Below are positions 44,635 to 53,634 of a DNA stretch of 64,000 nucleotides, piece after piece. The notes under the pieces are model-generated. The model saw nothing but the letters and a program-made list of their open reading frames with translations. It did not search any database and was not told the DNA's origin. Origin of the DNA: CATQHL01 sp965242895 (lineage in GTDB: Bacteria; Actinomycetota; Acidimicrobiia; Acidimicrobiales; CATQHL01); assembly GCA_965242895.1 (NCBI GenBank), contig OZ251507.1, positions 1,240,001 through 1,304,000 of the forward strand, given 5' to 3'. Position 1 is the first letter of the stretch, and the number at the start of each line of letters is the position of its first letter. The translations under genes and the position numbers were made by a program.

Positions 44635-46554
44635 GTGAGCATGCTGAACCACCCCTTTGGACTGCTAGGCAGCGATCCGTCGAAGGTGAACGGCTCGTCA
44701 ATCGACCGGAAAACAGTCCGACGTGTCCTGGAGTTCGCCAGACCATACCGCAAAATGATCGCGGGCTTCGTGGGAGTCATTCTGCTCACGGCTCTGCTCA
44801 GCCAAGTGCCAGCCCTCCTGTTCAGACAGATAATCGACGTCGCCATTGCCGAAAACAACCGAGGAATGGTGAATCTGCTGGCAGGCCTGATAGTGGCAGC
44901 GGCATTCGCTGAGGCTGGCCTTGCGATGGCGGAACGTTGGTGGTCGGCGCGCATCGGCGAGGGGCTGATCTTTGATCTGCGCGTAGCGCTCTACGACCAT
45001 GTCCAGCGCATGCCCGTCTCTTTCTTTTCTGGCGTCCAGACAGGAAAGCTCATCAGCCGACTAAACAACGATGTGATCGGGGCTCAACGAGCAATGACCG
45101 GAACGCTCGGGCAACTCGTGTCAAACGCCTGCGTTCTCATAATCACCCTGCTCACAATGTTCGTCGTCCTCGACTGGAAACTGACGCTGCTGGCACTGGC
45201 GCTGTTACCCGTCTTCATCTGGCCGGCCAAAAGGGTGGGGCGGAAAATGCAAGCACTGACTCGCAGACAGATGGAGCACAACGCCTCCATGAATTCCCTC
45301 ATGACCGAGCGGCTAGGAGTTTCAGGAGCGATGCTGGTCAAGCTCTTCGGGCGGCACGCCAAAGAGCGCGAGGACTTTGGAGAGCAGGCCGGGGATGTGC
45401 GTGATCTGGGAATACGGGTTGCCCTCTACGGGCGCACCTTCCTGATTGCCTTGACCCTCACAGGCGCCGTCGGAACTGCCGCTGTCTACTGGGTCGGCGG
45501 GCAATTCGCCATTTCGGGTTCTGTGAGCATCGGAACGCTGGCCGCCATGGGGCTCTTGGTTGCCCGCATCTACCAACCTCTGACCAGCCTCACGAATGCA
45601 AGGGTCGACATCGTGACGGCGCTGGTCTCCTTTGAACGAGTCTTCGAGGTGCTCGACACCCCCAACTCGGTGCCCGACAGAGCAAGCACCCGAGACCTAA
45701 AAAACCCAGTTGGAAGCCTTGAACTCGACGACGTATGGTTTACCTACCCCAACGACGAGGAGCATCTAGCCTCACTGACCAGCGAACACGAAAAGCCGCC
45801 AAGCAACGTCGATACACATCTGAGCAAGGAAACAAGAGCACAAGTCGGAAGCGAGCGGCCTGACCCTGCTCTAGCGGGCGTGAGCCTGAAGATCGAGCCT
45901 GGAACATCCGTAGCAGTAGTGGGGCCTTCCGGGGCTGGAAAAACCACCCTAATGCTGTTAACGCTTCGCCTTTACGACGTAGACCGAGGCTGCATCAAGA
46001 TAGACAACATCGACGTGCGCGACCTCAAGGGCGAAACTTTGAGGTCGGCCATCGGCGTAGTGCCGCAAGACCCGCACCTTTTCCATGACAGCGTAGAAGC
46101 CAACTTGCTCTATGCCCGAACGGACGCCAAACGCTCCGAAATGGTCGAGGCGTGCCGAGCCGCCGAAATCCTTGATGTGGTGGAAAGACTGCCCAACGGC
46201 TTCAAGACCCTGGTAGGAGAGCGCGGATACCGACTTTCGGGAGGCGAAAAGCAGCGCTTGGCAATCGCCAGAATGCTGTTGAAAGACCCAGCCCTGATGA
46301 TTTTGGACGAAGCCACCAGCCACCTCGACAGCGAGAACGAAGCAGCCGTCCACAAAGCCTTGGATGCAGCCCTCAGAGGTCGGACGTCGATCGTGATCGC
46401 GCATCGGCTTTCCACCATTACCTCCGCAGACATGATCGTAGTGCTCGACAAGGGGCGCCTAGTAGAGGTTGGCACGCACGAGGTACTGCTCTCTAACAAC
46501 GGGGTGTATACGTCGCTCTACCGGGCTTTCCTCAGGGAGTCGGCGACGGCGTGA
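44635..46554 (+). CDS. ABC exporter, fused membrane and ATPase domains
   Basis: A 639-aa half-transporter. About six membrane segments in residues 35-320, then the ATPase with Walker A GPSGAGKTT, signature LSGGEKQRLAIARMLLKD, Walker B LMILDEATSHLD and H-loop IAHRLSTI. An extra segment of about 40 polar residues lies between the A-loop Tyr (FTYPNDEE) and the Walker A region. MsbA/multidrug-like, probably a homodimer exporting lipids or drugs. GTG start. Its end overlaps xseA by 4 nt. Confidence 0.92.
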   Translation: MSMLNHPFGLLGSDPSKVNGSSIDRKTVRRVLEFARPYRKMIAGFVGVILLTALLSQVPALLFRQIIDVAIAENNRGMVNLLAGLIVAAAFAEAGLAMAERWWSARIGEGLIFDLRVALYDHVQRMPVSFFSGVQTGKLISRLNNDVIGAQRAMTGTLGQLVSNACVLIITLLTMFVVLDWKLTLLALALLPVFIWPAKRVGRKMQALTRRQMEHNASMNSLMTERLGVSGAMLVKLFGRHAKEREDFGEQAGDVRDLGIRVALYGRTFLIALTLTGAVGTAAVYWVGGQFAISGSVSIGTLAAMGLLVARIYQPLTSLTNARVDIVTALVSFERVFEVLDTPNSVPDRASTRDLKNPVGSLELDDVWFTYPNDEEHLASLTSEHEKPPSNVDTHLSKETRAQVGSERPDPALAGVSLKIEPGTSVAVVGPSGAGKTTLMLLTLRLYDVDRGCIKIDNIDVRDLKGETLRSAIGVVPQDPHLFHDSVEANLLYARTDAKRSEMVEACRAAEILDVVERLPNGFKTLVGERGYRLSGGEKQRLAIARMLLKDPALMILDEATSHLDSENEAAVHKALDAALRGRTSIVIAHRLSTITSADMIVVLDKGRLVEVGTHEVLLSNNGVYTSLYRAFLRESATA

Positions 46555-48047
46555 ACAACGCGCAGGGCGGCGGAAACCCCAAGGGAAAGAATGTTCCACG
46601 ATTTCCGTTGGAGTCGACCCGCACCTACGAAGTGGGCGAACTGGCCTGGGAACTCAAAGACGTCCTGTCGATGTCCTTTCGAGACGATGTCTGGATTCGA
46701 GGTCAAATCCGCGATCTGACCCGATCGGCGGCAGGCCATGCCTACTTCAACCTAGTTACGCCGGCCCCTGCGGGGGAAGTTCCGGCGGCTGCGCTGCGAG
46801 TTGTCCTGTTCGACAGCCACCGACAAAACGTAAATCGTGTCCTCGGCCCTTCGGCGGTCGGGCATATAACCGACGGCGTGGAAGTCCGCATCAAGGCGTC
46901 CGTGGAATTTTGGATACGGGGCGGTCAGCTGAGCCTGCACATGCACGACATCGATCCCGAATACACGCTGGAAAAACTCTCTGCAAACCGCGACAGACTG
47001 CTAGCCGACCTTCACAAGAAGCAGCTTCTAGAGCGCAATCGGAAGCTGCCGATGCCCGTCCGCCCATTGAAAATCGGCCTGGTGTGCAGTCCCAAGAGCG
47101 CCGCCTACGCGGACTTTTGCGACGAAATGGCAAGAAGCGGATTGGGTTGGGAAATCATCTTTGCTGGAACGCCTGTCCAAGGCTTTGGGAGCGAACGCGG
47201 GATTGCTGCCGCTCTGGCCGCGGTCGCAGACGAAGGCGTGGACGCTGCCGCCTTGGTGCGCGGCGGAGGGAGCAGCATCGATTTGGCGGCGTTCGACAGC
47301 AGTGAGGTTGCTTACGCCATCGCCCAGTGCTCCGTCCCGGTTTGGACAGGCATAGGACATGAGACGGACAAGCTGATAGCCGATGAGGTAGCGCACGCAA
47401 GCTTCAAGACACCGACCGCCTGCGCCGCAGGTTTAGTGTCACTTGCCGCAAATTTTCGGCAAATCACACTAAACCTCAAAGGGAACATATGTGCGGCAGC
47501 GGCGGGAAGGCTGAATCGAGAGCGCCTGCGGCTGAAGGAGGCGGGCGCTAGAACAAGCGACGCAGGTCTAGTCGCCGTCGAAAAAGCCCGAAGGCAGCTA
47601 CTCGTCAGGGCGGATCGAATGATTCGAACGACAAGAAGCCGGATTCTCAACTCTCGATTCGACTTGGAACGACAAAAAGAACTAATGAGAGAACGGGCGG
47701 GCTTCCGGCTGGAGATGCAGATCAGAAAAGTTCAGGCTCTCGCAAGTCGAACCTGTGCAGCGGCAGAACACACTCTCAAAGCCGCGAAACAGAGGTTAAG
47801 CAGCTTCGAATGGTGCATAAAGGCCCACGATCCGCAGCGAATGATGGAAAGAGGTTGGACGACGCTCAGCACCGAGCAGGGGCGGCTGCTGCGGTCGGTC
47901 GGCGACACGACGTTAGGTAGTAACGTCATTGCCCAATTGCGGGATGGAAAAATCAAATGCAAAGTCGCGAAATTGTTTCCCGACAATCCATCACTGAACG
48001 ACGAGGTGGCCGAGGAGGACTTAAATGGCAAATCAATTCGCAGCTGA
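46551..48047 (+). CDS. xseA: Exodeoxyribonuclease VII large subunit
   Basis: A 498-aa XseA. N-terminal OB-fold (VWIRGQIRDLTRSAAGHAYF), then the catalytic domain with KIGLVCSPKSAAYADFCDE, ALVRGGGSSIDLAAFD and VWTGIGHETDKLIADEVAH, followed by a helical coiled-coil region rich in Arg/Glu/Ala. Degrades single-stranded DNA with XseB. GTG start in a GTGA overlap with the ABC exporter. Length is at the upper end of the family. A common actinobacterial xseA-xseB pair. Confidence 0.95.
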   Translation: MNNAQGGGNPKGKNVPRFPLESTRTYEVGELAWELKDVLSMSFRDDVWIRGQIRDLTRSAAGHAYFNLVTPAPAGEVPAAALRVVLFDSHRQNVNRVLGPSAVGHITDGVEVRIKASVEFWIRGGQLSLHMHDIDPEYTLEKLSANRDRLLADLHKKQLLERNRKLPMPVRPLKIGLVCSPKSAAYADFCDEMARSGLGWEIIFAGTPVQGFGSERGIAAALAAVADEGVDAAALVRGGGSSIDLAAFDSSEVAYAIAQCSVPVWTGIGHETDKLIADEVAHASFKTPTACAAGLVSLAANFRQITLNLKGNICAAAAGRLNRERLRLKEAGARTSDAGLVAVEKARRQLLVRADRMIRTTRSRILNSRFDLERQKELMRERAGFRLEMQIRKVQALASRTCAAAEHTLKAAKQRLSSFEWCIKAHDPQRMMERGWTTLSTEQGRLLRSVGDTTLGSNVIAQLRDGKIKCKVAKLFPDNPSLNDEVAEEDLNGKSIRS

Positions 48048-48357
48048 AGAATCCGAAGGTTCCGCGACGTCCGACGGGTATGCCGCCGCAGTGGAAGAAC
48101 TGGAGTCGATACTCGAAGACCTAGAAAAGGACGACGTGGACATAGACGACCTAGCCAGAAAAGTAGGACGAGCAGAAGAACTATTGAGATTCTGCGAAGA
48201 ACGTCTTTCCCACACGGAAATACAAGTGAAGCAGATCGTCGCAAATCTGGAAACCGAACTGCCTGGAAACCCTGGGGAGTCACTGGAGTCGCCGGAGTCG
48301 CAAAGGACGAAAGCGAAAACGCGACCTAGGGGACGACAACTGCAGGACGATGACTGA
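48025..48357 (+). CDS. xseB: Exodeoxyribonuclease VII small subunit
   Basis: A 110-aa protein; the XseB helical hairpin is YAAAVEELESILEDLEKDDV (residues about 18-37) plus LARKVGRAEELLRFCEERL. Binds the long helices of XseA to form the active nuclease. It overlaps xseA by 23 nt. The C-terminal 30 residues are a polar, low-complexity tail longer than in most XseB proteins. Confidence 0.93.
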   Translation: MANQFAAEESEGSATSDGYAAAVEELESILEDLEKDDVDIDDLARKVGRAEELLRFCEERLSHTEIQVKQIVANLETELPGNPGESLESPESQRTKAKTRPRGRQLQDDD

Positions 48358-48407
48358 CACTCCAACAAAAAAGCCCACCCAACACGACCCGCCGCCATGC
48401 TAGACCT

Positions 48408-49466
48408 ATGAAAACTCACCGCATCCAAGATGGGTCTGGATTCATAACGGTGGACTTCCCCGACGCCGAGAGGGCATCGGGTTTGGTGCGGCTAGCGCCA
48501 AAGATTTTGCCCAGCGGTGCCAAGGAACTAGCCCGCTCTGCTACTTACACTTTCGCCGCCTTCGGGCTCAAGTGCTCAGGAGCCTCCGCAGGCATCAATG
48601 CAAAACCCGAAGACCGCAACACGGCGCTGGAAGCATTCACAACGGAATGCGCCTCGTTCGTGGAATCGGGCGCTTTTCTTCCCGATCCAGGCAAGGGAGT
48701 GGGATACGCCGATCTGAAACCGCTAGCCGAAAAAGACCCTCGTCACCCGATCCGACGGAGCATCAAAGGTGGAATGAGCCTGAGTACCCGACTCCTAGGA
48801 CGGGGGGCAGTCACAGCAGCAGAAGCCGCCCTGGGGAGTCTGGACGGCATACGAGTGGTGATCGAGGGAGGCGTAGACGGGGTCGGGGTCGCGGCGGCGG
48901 AAGCCGCGGCGCAGGCCGGAGCATCGGTGGTGGGCATCGCTACGACCGATGGCGCTTGCTCAAGCGCCGAAGGGTTAGAAATCGCAGCCCTCCGCGAGGC
49001 TTGGGAGCAGCACGGGGAAGCTTTCCCGACCCACCTCGAGGTCGGCAACATCAAGAACGTCCTGGAGTTGCCTGCCGACGTTCTCTTCCTAGGTTCAAGA
49101 ATGGGAGTTTTGAATCACACGAAAGCGGACGAGCTAGACGTCAGGGCGGTAGCTTCGCTGCATCCCATTCCCTTCTCTACTAGGGCGATGGTCGTGCTGC
49201 AAGCCGCAGGGACGGTCGTCCTGCCCGACTTCGCCTGTCTAGGCGGACCTCTATTTGCGGCGTGGCCGTCCGAACTAGCTGCTTTGGCAGACGAATCCGT
49301 TACGGAAGAAGCGGTGGAGTTGGCCGCTCTAGACAAGACCAAAGCCCTGGTGCATGAAATCGTCTCTCACCCTGAAGGGGCAGTAATGGGGGGCTTCTAT
49401 CTAGCAGAGGATTTTCTGAAGTCCTGGCGGGAGGAACTGCCTTTCGGAAGGCCGCTCGCCCCTTGA
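48408..49466 (+). CDS. Glu/Leu/Phe/Val-dehydrogenase-like protein, divergent active site
   Basis: A 352-aa protein resembling the ELFV amino-acid dehydrogenase family. A Rossmann motif VVIEGGVDGVGVAAAEAAAQ, then GASVVGIATTDGAC and EGLEIAALREA follow the glutamate-dehydrogenase C-terminal pattern. The N-terminal substrate domain has LKCSGASAGINA where classical enzymes have the GGGKGG active-site Lys motif, so the usual deamination chemistry is doubtful. ATG start, 50 nt after xseB. Possibly a regulatory or repurposed member. Confidence 0.7.
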   Translation: MKTHRIQDGSGFITVDFPDAERASGLVRLAPKILPSGAKELARSATYTFAAFGLKCSGASAGINAKPEDRNTALEAFTTECASFVESGAFLPDPGKGVGYADLKPLAEKDPRHPIRRSIKGGMSLSTRLLGRGAVTAAEAALGSLDGIRVVIEGGVDGVGVAAAEAAAQAGASVVGIATTDGACSSAEGLEIAALREAWEQHGEAFPTHLEVGNIKNVLELPADVLFLGSRMGVLNHTKADELDVRAVASLHPIPFSTRAMVVLQAAGTVVLPDFACLGGPLFAAWPSELAALADESVTEEAVELAALDKTKALVHEIVSHPEGAVMGGFYLAEDFLKSWREELPFGRPLAP

Positions 49467-49498
49467 ACTCACCAATTAGGTAGACTGAACAGCAACCC

Positions 49499-49572
49499 GG
49501 GGCTGTAGCTCAGTCGGCTAGAGCACTTGCTTTGCAAGCAAGGGGTCGTGGGTTCGAGTCCCATCAGCTCCA
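49499..49572 (+). tRNA. tRNA-Ala(TGC)
   Basis: Acceptor GGGGCTG/CAGCTCC (one G-U pair), anticodon loop TTTGCAA (anticodon TGC), discriminator A. CCA is not encoded. Four bases before tRNA-Gly. Confidence 0.97.
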
Positions 49573-49576
49573 CGCG

Positions 49577-49647
49577 GCGGGTGTAGTTCAATGGTAGAAC
49601 ATCAGCTTCCCAAGCTGAGTACGGGGGTTCGATTCCCCTCACCCGCT
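49577..49647 (+). tRNA. tRNA-Gly(CCC)
   Basis: Acceptor GCGGGTG/CACCCGC, anticodon stem TCAGC/GCTGA around TTCCCAA (anticodon CCC), discriminator T. CCA is not encoded. The AT-rich methyltransferase island begins right after it. Confidence 0.95.
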
Positions 49648-49751
49648 CTCTGAAGTTTCCAGTGAGTTCTTGGATCCAAACTAGGGTGTCATATATTAAA
49701 TACTTAGGCTAATATAGAAGTTAAACCACTTATTGTCTATGCATTAGCTAT

Positions 49752-49952
49752 CTATGCGTTACCGAAGACTTTGCGAATCTCTTTTTCCACTTGTTCAATC
49801 TTCAACAATTCGGTAATAAAATAATTGAAATTCTCATGCTGATCTTTCTTTCGCATATTTACAATCTCGTTATAATCAATCTCTAGCAGTTTGCAAAAAT
49901 CAATACCAGTTAGCACCTCACTCTCATTAAATTCATTCTTAAATCCCTGCAC
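49752..49952 (-). CDS. Small AT-rich hypothetical protein beside the methyltransferase
   Basis: A 66-aa frame (GTG start) that begins 17 nt after the methyltransferase stop on the same strand. The sequence is Asn/Lys/Glu-rich (KLLEIDYNEIVNMRKKDQHE) with no domain I recognise. Its base composition matches the methyltransferase and not the host. It could be a small companion or the N-terminal remnant of a restriction endonuclease truncated next to tRNA-Gly. Confidence 0.5.
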   Translation of the reverse strand: MQGFKNEFNESEVLTGIDFCKLLEIDYNEIVNMRKKDQHENFNYFITELLKIEQVEKEIRKVFGNA

Positions 49953-49969
49953 AATAGTTTTCTTATCAT

Positions 49970-50725
49970 TTATTGCAGCTCAATATCGCAGCCTAGGAAA
50001 TTTCGTTTTGCATTTATCGCAGATTTCATAACGGAGAACGAGCCGGCGGCTGGATCGATCACAATGTCGCCTTCATTACTCACCGCAGTGATCAGTCTTT
50101 CCTGAAGTTCAATTGGCTTTTTGTGAGTGTGCCCATTCCTATCAACAATCTTTTCATCAACAACGTCAGGAATGTTGTGAACCTTCCAAATACCCTTTGC
50201 TCTGCGAGGAAGTTTCTGTAAAACAACTAGATGCTCACTAGTTCTGCGAGTTCTGTACCCCATTCCAATACGTCTCTTATTCCAGGTAACCAAATCAACT
50301 ACATCAAAACTAGTGCCGCGAAACCAAGAACGGAAATCTTGGCAAAGATGGAACTTGTCCATCCATAGAAACAGATGACCCGACGGAATTAATACACGGT
50401 CTATTTCTCTAATGAAATCGCCAATCTGCTTTTCAGACATTTGAGGCAAGCCGCTTCTTGCCTTCCCCCTTTGTTTACCTTCGTTTCCATAATTCATTTT
50501 GTCTAATATCCCGCGATACTGTGGATCAAAAAAGGCGACGACAAATGAAGCCGCGGGCAATTTTCCGAGAAACTCCAGTCCATCCATCTCCAAACGCTTA
50601 TTCAACTCTAAGCCATCGGGCAGTTCAGGTTTTGGAGAAACTAGATCGCGTATCGAAGAAAAGACATTCCCCACAGGAGTGTTAAGTTGGCTGTCAATTG
50701 CTGGTGCTGTTGCAAGTTGAGTCAT
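49970..50725 (-). CDS. DNA methyltransferase (amino-methylating, motif order IV then I)
   Basis: A 251-aa enzyme from ATG 50725, chosen for AGGAG seven bases upstream (the longer GTG frame to 50755 is unlikely). Catalytic motif IV is FFDPQY, a variant of DPPY, near the N-terminus; the AdoMet motif I, VIDPAAGSFSVMKSA, is near the C-terminus, the beta-class order. It methylates adenine N6 or cytosine N4; the site is unknown. Strongly AT-rich compared with the flanks and inserted after two tRNA genes, so probably acquired. No restriction gene of normal size is adjacent. Confidence 0.85.
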   Translation of the reverse strand: MTQLATAPAIDSQLNTPVGNVFSSIRDLVSPKPELPDGLELNKRLEMDGLEFLGKLPAASFVVAFFDPQYRGILDKMNYGNEGKQRGKARSGLPQMSEKQIGDFIREIDRVLIPSGHLFLWMDKFHLCQDFRSWFRGTSFDVVDLVTWNKRRIGMGYRTRRTSEHLVVLQKLPRRAKGIWKVHNIPDVVDEKIVDRNGHTHKKPIELQERLITAVSNEGDIVIDPAAGSFSVMKSAINAKRNFLGCDIELQ

Positions 50726-50908
50726 TGAGATGCTCCTAATTGTTAATTGCTCCACTTTAGGTTTCTTGCGAAGTCAGAACTAATGTCCCTAAGCAGTTGT
50801 ACACCAAGCATAAGACACGCAAGAATCCGCAGCGGTTAAATATGCCCAAAAGACTTCTATCCCCTCCCCTCGCCCCTTTTTCCTCCCCTAGCCTTCACGG
50901 CTAAACGC

Positions 50909-51850
50909 TCAGCGAGTGAAGTTCAGCAACCACTCCACTGTGGCTACATCGGCGACTGAAAGCACGATGGCAACTCGCGGCGGGTCGATGTCATAGTCAT
51001 CGAAGCGGATTTCAAAAGATCCTCCAACCACTATCAAGCCGCCTTGGCGGGCAGCCTCCAGGGAAGCGGTGACTGGCCGTGTTACTCCATGCACCGAGAA
51101 ATCGCCGGGAGCGGTCAAGCGCACCTCTTCGCCCTCGGGAGGCAGGGCGCCGATCTCCAGCGGGCCTTCCAGCACGAACTTCGCTGCGGGGAACTGATCT
51201 GCCTCCAAAGATTGACGAACCAAACCGTCCCGCCGCGGGCGGTCGGAAACTATCGACGGAAGGTCTACCTCAATCTCGGCAGCTAGCACGGTGCTGCCGT
51301 CGATTTCCAGAAAACCGCTCACCATCGGCGTCCGCCCCACGGCTTCAGTCGTACCTATGTTCGCTAACTCCTCACCGACCCGATAGCCCGCGTAGGAACT
51401 ACTGAAGTCTTCAAAGTCACCGATCGTCGTGTCGACAATCCAAACGCCGTCGATGGAACCCGGCGGCGAGGGGGCGTCCATCACGCTCGAAGACGGAACG
51501 CTCGAAGACGAGGCGGCAGACGACGTAGAAGAACTCGAAGTTGGAGGAGGCGGAGGAGAAGTCTCCTGCCCTCCTGCCTGCGAGGGCGAAGGAGCGGTTG
51601 AAGGCACGACCTCGGCAGTCTCCTCAGGCAAAGCAGTGGTTGCCGTGCTGGCATCTTCGGTAGCCACCAACGACGAAAGGGTGGAAATGCGATCGCTCAC
51701 CGAAAGCGCAGGCGGCGCACTCCCGCGGAAAAGCAGAAGCCAGACCAACAACACAGCTAGTCCAACAACAACCACCATCCCGCCGCCGGCGACAGCGAGC
51801 TTGCGTCTAACACTCCAACCGCGCCAGCTAGCAAGGAGCTGCAACTTCAT
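50909..51850 (-). CDS. Membrane-anchored YceI-family protein
   Basis: A 313-aa protein with a basic N-terminus, one membrane anchor (VVVVGLAVLLVWLLLF), a Ser/Thr/Pro linker of about 75 residues and a C-terminal YceI lipocalin-like domain (GVWIVDTTIGDFEDF, SVHGVTRPV, GGSFEIRFDDY). YceI proteins bind polyisoprenoids or other lipids outside the cytoplasmic membrane. ATG start. Convergent neighbour of nothing on its left; the methyltransferase island lies downstream. Confidence 0.87.
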   Translation of the reverse strand: MKLQLLASWRGWSVRRKLAVAGGGMVVVVGLAVLLVWLLLFRGSAPPALSVSDRISTLSSLVATEDASTATTALPEETAEVVPSTAPSPSQAGGQETSPPPPPTSSSSTSSAASSSSVPSSSVMDAPSPPGSIDGVWIVDTTIGDFEDFSSSYAGYRVGEELANIGTTEAVGRTPMVSGFLEIDGSTVLAAEIEVDLPSIVSDRPRRDGLVRQSLEADQFPAAKFVLEGPLEIGALPPEGEEVRLTAPGDFSVHGVTRPVTASLEAARQGGLIVVGGSFEIRFDDYDIDPPRVAIVLSVADVATVEWLLNFTR

Positions 51851-52145
51851 TCAGCTAAGAATACATCCGAGGGGATTCCAGCAGACAGAACTTGCCGCGG
51901 CAAATAATGCAAATAACAAATAATGCAAATAAGCGGTCAACCGGCGCTCAAGCGTCGGCGCGAGATAAACAGCTGCGACGCAGGTGGGAAATCCGCGACG
52001 AACTGAGGCCGATCCGGATCGCAAGCGCAGGCGCGAGATTTAACGACGGCGGCGGGCGAAACATCCCAACGGAGCACGTCCATAAGCCGATAACCTTTAA
52101 ACATTGCCGGCAGCCCTTTAGCGCTGGACAAGAAAGGGTGTTTCA
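51851..52145. other. Spacer before panB with a short AT-rich tandem repeat
   Basis: Near 51900-51934 the unit CAAATAATGCAAATAA occurs twice back to back, between the divergent YceI and panB genes. The rest is unremarkable; no riboswitch or open frame with a family signature was recognised. The panB ribosome-binding site AAGAAAGGG lies at the end. Confidence 0.55.
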
Positions 52146-53000
52146 ATGAACGCTTCGCTCACAATTCCTTCCATCCGTCAGCACAAAGTCCACAACGGGA
52201 AAAAACCGTTGGTAATGCTCACCGCTTACGACGCACCGAGCGCAAAAATAGCGGACGAGGCAGGCGTCGACATCCTTCTAGTGGGTGACACGCTCGCCAT
52301 GGTGGTCTTGGGCTACGAAGACACTCTGCAGCTCGAGGTGGCCGACATGGTGCACCACACCGCGGCGGTCGCTCGGTCTAAGCCGTCGGCAGTGATCGTG
52401 GCCGACCTGCCGTGGCTCAGCTACCACATCTCGAAAAGCGAAACGATCGCCAACGCCGCTCGGCTGATCCGCGCCGGGGCGCAGGCCGTCAAACTAGAAG
52501 GAGGCCGCAAGAGGCTGTCAATGGTCGAAGCTCTAATCAACGCTGAAATACCTGTAATGGGGCACATCGGGCTCACGCCTCAGTCGATTCACTCAATGGG
52601 AGGATTTCGAGTACAGGCGCGCACGGCAGAGGAAGCCCAAGACCTTCTAAGTTCAGCCAAAGCACTAGAACACGCAGGATGCTTTGCCGTGGTCATCGAA
52701 GGAGTGCCCGCACCAGTCGCAGAAATGGTCACCGATGAACTTGACATACCCACGATTGGCATTGGCGCCGGTATCGGCTGCGACGGACAAGTGCTGGTCT
52801 ACCACGACATGCTAGGGCTGCAAAGAGAATTGAGGCCCAAGTTCGTGCGTCACTACGCCGACCTCTACAAAGAGACGGTGGAAGCCGTCAGAAACTTCGC
52901 AGCGGACGTGCGGGAGGGCTCATTTCCTGCAGCAGCGGAGTCTTACGGCCTAGACAAAGAAGCGGCCGCCACCCTGAAAAGGAGCAGAAGATCCGGATAA
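52146..53000 (+). CDS. panB: 3-methyl-2-oxobutanoate hydroxymethyltransferase
   Basis: A 284-aa TIM-barrel enzyme that adds a hydroxymethyl group from methylene-tetrahydrofolate to 2-ketoisovalerate to make ketopantoate for CoA. MLTAYDAPSAKIADEAGVD, LLVGDTLAMVVLGYEDTL (metal-binding Asp), VKLEGG, GHIGLTPQS and IGIGAGIGCDGQVLV are all typical. ATG start. Stands alone; no panC or panD is nearby. Confidence 0.96.
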   Translation: MNASLTIPSIRQHKVHNGKKPLVMLTAYDAPSAKIADEAGVDILLVGDTLAMVVLGYEDTLQLEVADMVHHTAAVARSKPSAVIVADLPWLSYHISKSETIANAARLIRAGAQAVKLEGGRKRLSMVEALINAEIPVMGHIGLTPQSIHSMGGFRVQARTAEEAQDLLSSAKALEHAGCFAVVIEGVPAPVAEMVTDELDIPTIGIGAGIGCDGQVLVYHDMLGLQRELRPKFVRHYADLYKETVEAVRNFAADVREGSFPAAAESYGLDKEAAATLKRSRRSG

Positions 53001-53271
53001 GCGGCCGCAGCAAGACCATCCGCTGAGCGGTCTGCGAAGCGAGCGGGCTGCTAAACAGTCTGCGAAAACTCCCCGCCGCTCAAAACGAGGAGACCGACGA
53101 AGAACGCAGAGAACGCAAAGACCGACGAAAACGCAGAGGGAACTCGGGGTGATTTGGTCACAGCGGCGGTAGCGTTTATTGAACCCAACCTGCTCCGTCG
53201 GCAAAGTCCTCTCCGGCATGCATCGGCGGAGCCCTGAACCCTACAGGACCACAGGAGGTGCACTCCCCCCG
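53001..53271. other. panB-rpsF spacer with a repeated AGACCGACGAA..AACGCAGAG motif
   Basis: The unit AGACCGACGAA(G)AACGCAGAG occurs at about 53090 and again at about 53119, with AACGCAAAG between, resembling widespread intergenic ACGCAGAG/ACGCAAAG repeats. The right end is the rpsF leader with AGGAGGTG. A ribosomal-protein leader structure is possible but I could not establish one. Confidence 0.5.
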
Positions 53272-53634
53272 ATGAGGGCGTACGAACTTATGATCATTTA
53301 TGACGGTGATCTCACCGAAGCGGCGGTTGACGACGCATTCGAGAAGTCAATGAGCACTTTGACAGCCGCAGGCGGACAGGTAGTAACAGTAAACAAGTGG
53401 GGACGACGCAAGTTCGCCTACGAAATAAATCACAAATCTGAGGGCTACTACGTCGTTGTCGAGTTCTTGGCAGACGCCGACTTGAGTGCTTTCGAGCGCA
53501 CCATGCGACTAGCGGATCCAGTCGTTAGGCACAAGTTGATTCGGCTCCCGGACCGGGAAGCCCGCCGACGGGATCTTTTTTCGAAGATCACCCTGACAGA
53601 AGCAGAAAAACAAGTCGCTAAGGAAACAAACTGA
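53272..53634 (+). CDS. rpsF: 30S ribosomal protein S6
   Basis: A 120-aa S6, a little longer than average, starting at ATG 53272 behind AGGAGGTG; the frame further upstream lacks homology. MRAYELMIIYDGDL, KWGRRKFAYEINHKSEGYY and IRLPDREARRRD fit the family. Binds with S18 to the platform of the 30S subunit. Its stop overlaps the S18 start as TGATG. Confidence 0.97.
   Translation: MRAYELMIIYDGDLTEAAVDDAFEKSMSTLTAAGGQVVTVNKWGRRKFAYEINHKSEGYYVVVEFLADADLSAFERTMRLADPVVRHKLIRLPDREARRRDLFSKITLTEAEKQVAKETN

Noticed and set aside
46469..47305. 278-codon plus-strand frame across the exporter-xseA junction
   Set aside because: Arg/Gly/Pro-rich shadow of xseA; xseA has full family motifs.
49620..50908. 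tRNA-Gly attachment-site duplication flanking the methyltransferase island
   Set aside because: The 50756-50908 flank has C-rich words but no copy of the tRNA 3' end, and no integrase gene is present.
53055..53142. CRISPR-like repeats in the panB-rpsF spacer
   Set aside because: Only two imperfect, closely spaced units without spacers of constant length and no cas genes in the window.
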